Assembly (NCBI GenBank): GCA_964407495.1
Contig: CAYOVP010000002.1
Location: 1-64,000, forward strand
Origin: JAJRZX01 sp964407495
GTDB taxonomy: Bacteria; Desulfobacterota; GWC2-55-46; JADFVP01
Direction: 5' to 3'
DNA length: 64,000 nt
Shown here: piece after piece, positions 59,566 through 64,000 of the stretch
Layout of the letters: every line of letters starts with the position of its first letter
Numbering within the stretch: the stretch's first letter is position 1
The notes under the pieces: generated by a model
Seen by the model: the letters and a program-made list of their open reading frames with translations, nothing else
The model's database searches: none
What the model was told of the DNA's origin: nothing
Program-made: the position numbers and the translations under genes

Positions 59566-61188
59566 TCACGGGTATCTCTCCTTGAGACCAAGAAGATCGT
59601 ATTTTATGAACATGGCCGAGGTCTCGTAGAGTATGTTCATGAAGATAGGGCGCTTTCTCCTCCAGACGTCCCGTATGTAGCGCGGGGCCCGGCGAGGGTC
59701 TGTCCTTATGAGGTGGTGCGTCCTGTCGGCCTCGAGTATGGTCTCTATGTACCTTGGGCTGAAGTCGCTCGTCTTTATATTTGGCCTTACCACCTCGACG
59801 CGGTCGTAACTGAAGCCCTCGGCAAAGAGACCCTCTTCACGGCACCTCTCGAAGAGTTCGGACCCAGGCAGAGGCGTGGCTATGTAGACCTCTCTGCTGT
59901 CAAATAGGCCGCTGTAATTCGCCATGTAGAGCGAGCGCCGAATGTCTTCTTTCGTCTCACCCGGCAGTCCTATGACAAAGGTCCCCGTAAGGCGAACGCC
60001 CTTACTCCGCGCATAACGGAGAATCTCCATCGCACGGTCGAGTTTAAGGGGCTTTTTTACAACATTTGTAAGGACCTCCTGCACCCCGGACTCTATGGCA
60101 AAACCCATGGACAGGCATCCCATCTCAACGAGTTCATCTATCAGTTCCTCGTCCATGCACCAGAGGGCAAGGACCATGAAGTGTACCTCGAGGTCATACC
60201 CCCGGCGTCTGAACTCGCGGCAGAACTCCTTTGCCCTGGCCCTGTCATGGGTAAAGTTGTCGTCTATTATCATGAGTTTTCTTATCCCGTAATTCTCGAT
60301 GAGAAAATCTATCTCACCAAAGACCTCTTCAAGGCGCCGGGCCCTGAACTTGCGCCCCATTGTCCTGTGCACGGAGCAGAAGACGCACCTGCCGGCGCAC
60401 CCGCGCGTAGTGAGGACAGTTGGCATTGCCTGGGGACTGCCCCATGTAACGGTGCGGGGCTCGTAGTTTTTAGAGTATTTTTCGTATGGAAAGAGGTGCC
60501 AGGCCGGAAAGGGGAGGGCATCGAGGTCCTCTATGAAGGGGCCCGGGCGGTTTCGCACTACGCTTGCGCCATCTCGCCAGACGAGGCCAGGCACAGAGGC
60601 ATAGGCAGGACCTTCAACCACTTCCCCGGCTTCTTCCCCGTCTTCATCGCCCTTCCCGTCAGTCTTCTTTTTGCACGTGCAGTGGCCGCAGGACTCCCCA
60701 TCGCCGCACCCGCCGTCTTCACTCTCGATGGCGTCTATCAGGGCTGGAAGGGACTCCTCGGCCTCACCCATGAGAACGAAATCTATGGCCCTGTTCTCCA
60801 TGACCTCCTCTGGCATGGAAGTAGGGTGATTACCGCCGACGACTACAAAGGAAGAAGGCAGGATTTTCTTCACGAGGCGGGCCGTCTCGTTCATGGAGTT
60901 CACCATTACGGAAAAATTACAACTTATGCCCACCATCTCCGGGCCGAACTCCCTGACCCTCTCGGCCACCTCGTCCATGGGAATCCCCACCTCCACGAAG
61001 CCCTCCAGCAGGGGTGCATCCCTATCGAGCCCCTCTGTCTGGCAGTCCAGAATCCTTACCTCGATGCCCTCTCTCTCCAGAACCGCCGCAAGGTACATGA
61101 TGCCCAGCGGTGGGTACACTATCCTCTGACCAGAGGTCGCTATCTTCATGCCCGGCTGTATGAGCATGACCTTTCTGATACTTCTCAT
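59566..61188 (-). CDS. B12-binding-domain radical SAM protein
   Basis: A 540-residue enzyme. A B12-binding-like Rossmann domain (about 5-150, YPPLGIMYLAAVLEREGIEVRILDC, VGISCNFSVMVNSMNETARLVKKI, VVVGGNHPT) precedes the radical SAM domain (about 255-480) with the cluster-binding CAGRCVFC (C264, C268, C271) and GFAIESGVQEVL. Between them a charged insertion (about 158-190) holds four more cysteines (C161, C167, C170, C172). The tail has ERYP-type end. This class includes methylases and other carbon-centred radical enzymes of natural-product and glycan pathways; the reaction cannot be told. Starts with a four-base overlap with the ATP-grasp gene. Confidence 0.88.
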   Translation of the reverse strand: MRSIRKVMLIQPGMKIATSGQRIVYPPLGIMYLAAVLEREGIEVRILDCQTEGLDRDAPLLEGFVEVGIPMDEVAERVREFGPEMVGISCNFSVMVNSMNETARLVKKILPSSFVVVGGNHPTSMPEEVMENRAIDFVLMGEAEESLPALIDAIESEDGGCGDGESCGHCTCKKKTDGKGDEDGEEAGEVVEGPAYASVPGLVWRDGASVVRNRPGPFIEDLDALPFPAWHLFPYEKYSKNYEPRTVTWGSPQAMPTVLTTRGCAGRCVFCSVHRTMGRKFRARRLEEVFGEIDFLIENYGIRKLMIIDDNFTHDRARAKEFCREFRRRGYDLEVHFMVLALWCMDEELIDELVEMGCLSMGFAIESGVQEVLTNVVKKPLKLDRAMEILRYARSKGVRLTGTFVIGLPGETKEDIRRSLYMANYSGLFDSREVYIATPLPGSELFERCREEGLFAEGFSYDRVEVVRPNIKTSDFSPRYIETILEADRTHHLIRTDPRRAPRYIRDVWRRKRPIFMNILYETSAMFIKYDLLGLKERYP

Positions 61189-62432
61189 ACCAGCCTCTTC
61201 TCTACTTCTTCCGTATAAATTCCAACAGCGTTTATGGCCTCGCGCGCCCGCATGGAGGCCTCTTCCTGCGTGGAGCCCCTGGCAATTACCATACCCGCAC
61301 GTCCCGGGTGCGAGACAACGGGCCCAAGATACTCGCCTTCCCTCACGTGTATGCTCATCATCTCAAGACCTGGCATGCGGTGAATGCGCCCGGGCACGTC
61401 TATCTCCCGCACGCGGCCAGGCCCTGCGAACCAGAACCTCTGCGAGACGGGCCGGGCCTTGCAGGGGCGAAAATCACCGGCCCGTACCTTCCTTCCAAGG
61501 GCCAGGAGCAGTGCCGCGTCCACGATGCTCACACCAGAAGAGAGGGGTATGGTATGGGTACAGAAAAAACCGCCGCTCAGCCTGGGGGCAACCTCTATGA
61601 CAACAGGTCCGTCACTGGTCATTACCAGGTCTCCCTTCAGGGTCCAGTCAGAGAGACCAATGGCGCTTGAAGCCGTGAGGATTACCCTGTCTATGGCCTC
61701 TCTCTGCTCAGGGGAGAGGGGCGCCGGCAGGTCTCCGCCGTTCTCTATGACATAGGGCGCGAATCTATCGAGGTACTCGTAGTTCCTCTCCGATAGGCCT
61801 GGTGTTGCCACCTCGCCGCCTGCCACTACAGACTCGGTGCTCACCTGCATCCCATCCACCCATTCCTCTACCATCACGCGTCCTCTGGGAGAGTTCCGTC
61901 GCGCCTCGTGAAAGGCCCAGGCAGGATCGATGTCCTCTGTAACCCGTACCACGCCCCTTGCACCGCGGCTGTCAACGGGTTTTATGACGAGAGGGGGCCT
62001 CTGTGCCTTCATCAATGTTCTTAGTTCGTCGGGACTGCCTACCATGGCGTACCACGGCACGGCTACGCCCGCCTTCCTGAGGGCCTCTTTCATGAGAAAC
62101 TTGTCCGATGCGATTCGCGCCGTCTCCAGAGAGGGCCCGGCAAGACCAAGCCCGCTGGCAACGGTTGCCACGGTAAGGGGAACGTCAGATGCCGCGGCCA
62201 GGACGCCGTGAATGGGGTTCTTCTCGTGGACCCTGCGGGCGAGTCTCAGCGTGGTCTCGGCGTCATAGGTGCTCGCCACCAAGGCCTCGTGTGCAATGGC
62301 AAGACCAGGCGCGTGCTCGTCTCCATCTGAGACTATGACATAAAGCCCCCTTGCAATGGCCCTCTCTATGATGGGCACAGCCTCCCTGCCTCCCGAGACG
62401 ATGAGGATCCGTTTCTCGAAGAGTCTGCTCAT
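61185..62432 (-). CDS. ATP-grasp ligase
   Basis: A 415-residue ATP-grasp enzyme of the carbamoyl-phosphate-synthase/PurK-like kind: a PreATP-grasp Rossmann domain (about 1-100, RILIVSGGREAVPIIERAIARGLYVIVSDGDEHAP), an ATP-grasp fold with PPLVIKPVDSRGARGV (Lys and Gly-rich loop), MVEEWVDGMQVSTESVV and VVIEVAPRLSGGFFCTHTIP (metal ligands). It would join a carboxylate to an amine or similar through an acyl-phosphate. ATG 62432 overlaps the dehydrogenase stop by ATGA; ATG two codons earlier is possible. Confidence 0.85.
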   Translation of the reverse strand: MSRLFEKRILIVSGGREAVPIIERAIARGLYVIVSDGDEHAPGLAIAHEALVASTYDAETTLRLARRVHEKNPIHGVLAAASDVPLTVATVASGLGLAGPSLETARIASDKFLMKEALRKAGVAVPWYAMVGSPDELRTLMKAQRPPLVIKPVDSRGARGVVRVTEDIDPAWAFHEARRNSPRGRVMVEEWVDGMQVSTESVVAGGEVATPGLSERNYEYLDRFAPYVIENGGDLPAPLSPEQREAIDRVILTASSAIGLSDWTLKGDLVMTSDGPVVIEVAPRLSGGFFCTHTIPLSSGVSIVDAALLLALGRKVRAGDFRPCKARPVSQRFWFAGPGRVREIDVPGRIHRMPGLEMMSIHVREGEYLGPVVSHPGRAGMVIARGSTQEEASMRAREAINAVGIYTEEVEKRLV

Positions 62433-63475
62433 GGGCATACGATCACCTTTACAGACCTGTTGGCCTTCTTTTCCGATGCAATGGAAAAGCCTTTCATGAT
62501 ATTCGCAAGGCTCACCCTGTGTGTGACGAGCCTCTGGGCCTTGACCCTGCCTCCGGCAAAGAGCCCCAGGGCACGGACGAAATCGTCCCTACGGTAGCGC
62601 TGTGCCCCCCGTACCTCGATCTCCTTCTCCGTAAGGTCCTTTAGATTCATGGGAGGGGTTCTGTAATGTACGCCAGAGAGGACGAGGACCCCGCCTGGGG
62701 TAAGGGTTTCTATGGCAGTGGTGATGGAAGTCGAGTTGGTGCCGCCCGTTGTATCGAAGACTATATCGAAGGCGGCTGCGCCGGGGCGCCTGTCATGGTC
62801 CTCTTCAGCAAGGGCCTGGTCAGCGCCCATCTCGAGGGCCAGTTCTCTCTGGAAGGCGTATCTGCCGAGCACGGCCACCTGTGTTGCACCTATGAGAGAG
62901 AGAACCTGTACGACAAGGAGGCCCAAGGTGCCGGCGCCTATGACAAGGGCCCTCTTGCCGGCCACAGGCCCGCCAGTAGTGACTGCATGAACAGCCGCGG
63001 CAAGGGGCTCTACGAGTACGCCCTCCTCGGGGGTCGTGCCGTCTGGCAGTTCATAGACATTGGAGGCAGGGAGGGTAATGTACTCTGCAAACCCCCCGGG
63101 CAGGTCGGAACTCACGAAGGAGCCGTCCCTGCAGAGGTTCTCACGCCCCCTACTGCAGGCAGGACACCTCGTGCATGGGATTAGGGGAGAGACAGAGACT
63201 ACTGCCCCCCTCCTGAGTCCCGCTACTTCCGCGCCCCTGTCCTCCACCACGCCGCATATCTCGTGCCCGGCCCAGAACCTCGGCAGAGGAGGGTCGCGGT
63301 GAAAGATATTCAGGTCAGAGCCGCATATGCCGCAGGCAAGGATCCTGACCAGGGCCTCGCCGGGCCCTGGCAGTGATATCTCGCGGTCTCTCAGGACGAG
63401 CCTTCCAGGCCCCTCGAAGACAGCGGCCCTAAGCCCCAGATACTTTTCTGATATCCTCGCTAAAGGCATGCTCAT
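62429..63475 (-). CDS. Zinc-dependent alcohol dehydrogenase family protein
   Basis: A 348-residue medium-chain dehydrogenase/reductase. Catalytic zinc ligands are C51 (ACGICGSD), H71 and E72 (AGHEICG); structural zinc cysteines C101, C104, C107 and C115 are present; the Rossmann motif is ALVIGAGTLGLLVVQV. It resembles sorbitol/threonine dehydrogenase-type enzymes acting on polyols or sugars with NAD(P). ATG 63475 has AGGAGG nine bases upstream and overlaps the transaldolase end by 47 bases. Confidence 0.9.
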   Translation of the reverse strand: MSMPLARISEKYLGLRAAVFEGPGRLVLRDREISLPGPGEALVRILACGICGSDLNIFHRDPPLPRFWAGHEICGVVEDRGAEVAGLRRGAVVSVSPLIPCTRCPACSRGRENLCRDGSFVSSDLPGGFAEYITLPASNVYELPDGTTPEEGVLVEPLAAAVHAVTTGGPVAGKRALVIGAGTLGLLVVQVLSLIGATQVAVLGRYAFQRELALEMGADQALAEEDHDRRPGAAAFDIVFDTTGGTNSTSITTAIETLTPGGVLVLSGVHYRTPPMNLKDLTEKEIEVRGAQRYRRDDFVRALGLFAGGRVKAQRLVTHRVSLANIMKGFSIASEKKANRSVKVIVCP

Positions 63476-64000
63476 GTCCAGGCACCTCCTCCCAGTCAGA
63501 AAGGAACTTCTCCAGGTCCATGTCTGTCATGGTATTAAGGAGCATCTTCTCCAGTACTATGAAAGGCACGGTTGCTATATGTACCCCTGCGCGTGCCACC
63601 TCCACTATCTGGTGGGGGTCGCGGATGCTCGCGGCTATCACCTCGGTCTTGAGGTCGTGGTGCGAGAATGCCTCCATGAGTTCCCTTACGAGGCCAAGAC
63701 CGTCATAGCCCCTGTCCTCGAGCCTCCCGATAAAGGGGCTGATATAGTCGGCCCCTGCGAGGGAGGCAAGGAGGGCCTGTGTTGGCGAGAAGATGAGCGT
63801 GAGGTTGGTCTTCACGGACTCTCCCTTGAGGAGCGTCAGGGCCTCGAGCCCTGCAGGGTTGGCAGGGAGTTTTACCACAACGTTGCGCGACAACTCCGCG
63901 AGCCACCTGGCCTGGTCAGCCATCTCCCCTGCCTCACGGGCCGCCACCTCGAGGCTCACGGGCATGGGATACACGATCCTGCAGATCTCGGCGGAAAGAC
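63429..64000 (-). CDS. Transaldolase / fructose-6-phosphate aldolase-like, cut by window edge
   Basis: The visible 190 residues are the C-terminal five-sixths of a small transaldolase (TalC/FSA family); the frame is open to the last base of the window, and LSAEICRIVYPMPVSLEV there matches the family, so the start lies outside. The Schiff-base lysine is in NVVVKLPANPAGLEAL, with KTNLTLIFSPTQALLAS and the phosphate-binding YISPFIGRLEDRG. The family makes or cleaves 3-carbon units on sugar phosphates. First visible gene of the run; its presence suggests sugar building. Confidence 0.88.
   Translation of the reverse strand, partial: LSAEICRIVYPMPVSLEVAAREAGEMADQARWLAELSRNVVVKLPANPAGLEALTLLKGESVKTNLTLIFSPTQALLASLAGADYISPFIGRLEDRGYDGLGLVRELMEAFSHHDLKTEVIAASIRDPHQIVEVARAGVHIATVPFIVLEKMLLNTMTDMDLEKFLSDWEEVPGHEHAFSEDIRKVSGA

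Overview
The window is one large flagellar and chemotaxis island from a GC-rich, Gram-negative, polarly flagellated type bacterium. FlhF/FlhG, a FleQ/FlrA-like regulator, a FlrB/FlrC-like two-component pair, sigma-54 and sigma-28 promoters and a Pseudomonas-like order (flhB-flhA-flhF-flhG-fliA-che-motCD) fit a proteobacterial-style regulatory hierarchy. The hook-basal-body order flgB-flgC-fliE-fliF-fliG-fliH-fliI-fliJ-motE-fliK-flgD-flgE and a MptE-like Maf protein are more typical of Desulfobacterota/Nitrospirota-type genomes. I cannot fix the phylum from sequence alone.

Layout. 1-3.2 kb: an O-antigen ligase-like membrane protein and a diguanylate cyclase. 3.2-6.7 kb: DUF2802 protein, a 62-aa charged protein with its own sigma-54 promoter, a methyl-accepting chemotaxis protein and CheW. 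7.0-10.6 kb (plus strand): a PAS/GAF/HD-GYP phosphodiesterase and an HDOD protein. 10.8-29.7 kb (minus strand): a very long run fliL-M-N-O-P-Q-R-flhB-flhA-flhF-flhG-fliA-HEAT-cheR-cheY-cheY-cheA-cheB-motC-motD starting at a consensus sigma-54 promoter. 30-34.1 kb: fliK-flgD-flgE, again behind a sigma-54 promoter. 34.4-41.5 kb: flgB-flgC-fliE-F-G-H-I-J-motE. 41.7-46.6 kb: a TPR lipid-envelope-type protein, a soluble histidine kinase and an NtrC-type regulator behind a sigma-54 promoter. 46.8-48.2 kb: the likely master regulator (FleQ/FlrA-like) behind a perfect sigma-70 promoter with a 330-base leader. 48.7-50.5 kb: a second stator pair, motA-motB, on the plus strand. 50.8-54.5 kb: PilZ protein, FliT-like chaperone, fliS, fliD and flagellin with a perfect sigma-28 promoter. 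54.6-64 kb: an unrecognised 201-aa protein, then a tightly packed run (Maf, GH57-like, radical SAM, ATP-grasp, zinc alcohol dehydrogenase, transaldolase) that looks like a glycan or small-molecule pathway feeding flagellin glycosylation.

How it works together. Promoter reading gives a cascade: sigma-70 drives the FleQ/FlrA-like regulator; sigma-54 promoters drive the TPR-kinase-regulator operon, fliL, fliK and probably flgB operons and the 62-aa/DUF2802 pair; FliA (made from the fliL run) then drives flagellin, motAB, cheW-MCP and the HD-GYP and possibly HDOD genes. Cyclic-di-GMP is written (GGDEF), erased (HD-GYP) and read (PilZ) within the same island. Two stators (MotCD-like and MotAB-like) serve one motor. 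Late or outer parts (flgF, flgG, flgH, flgI, flgA, flgK, flgL, flgM) and a CheZ/CheC/CheX phosphatase are not in this window. No tRNA, rRNA, insertion sequence or CRISPR array was seen.
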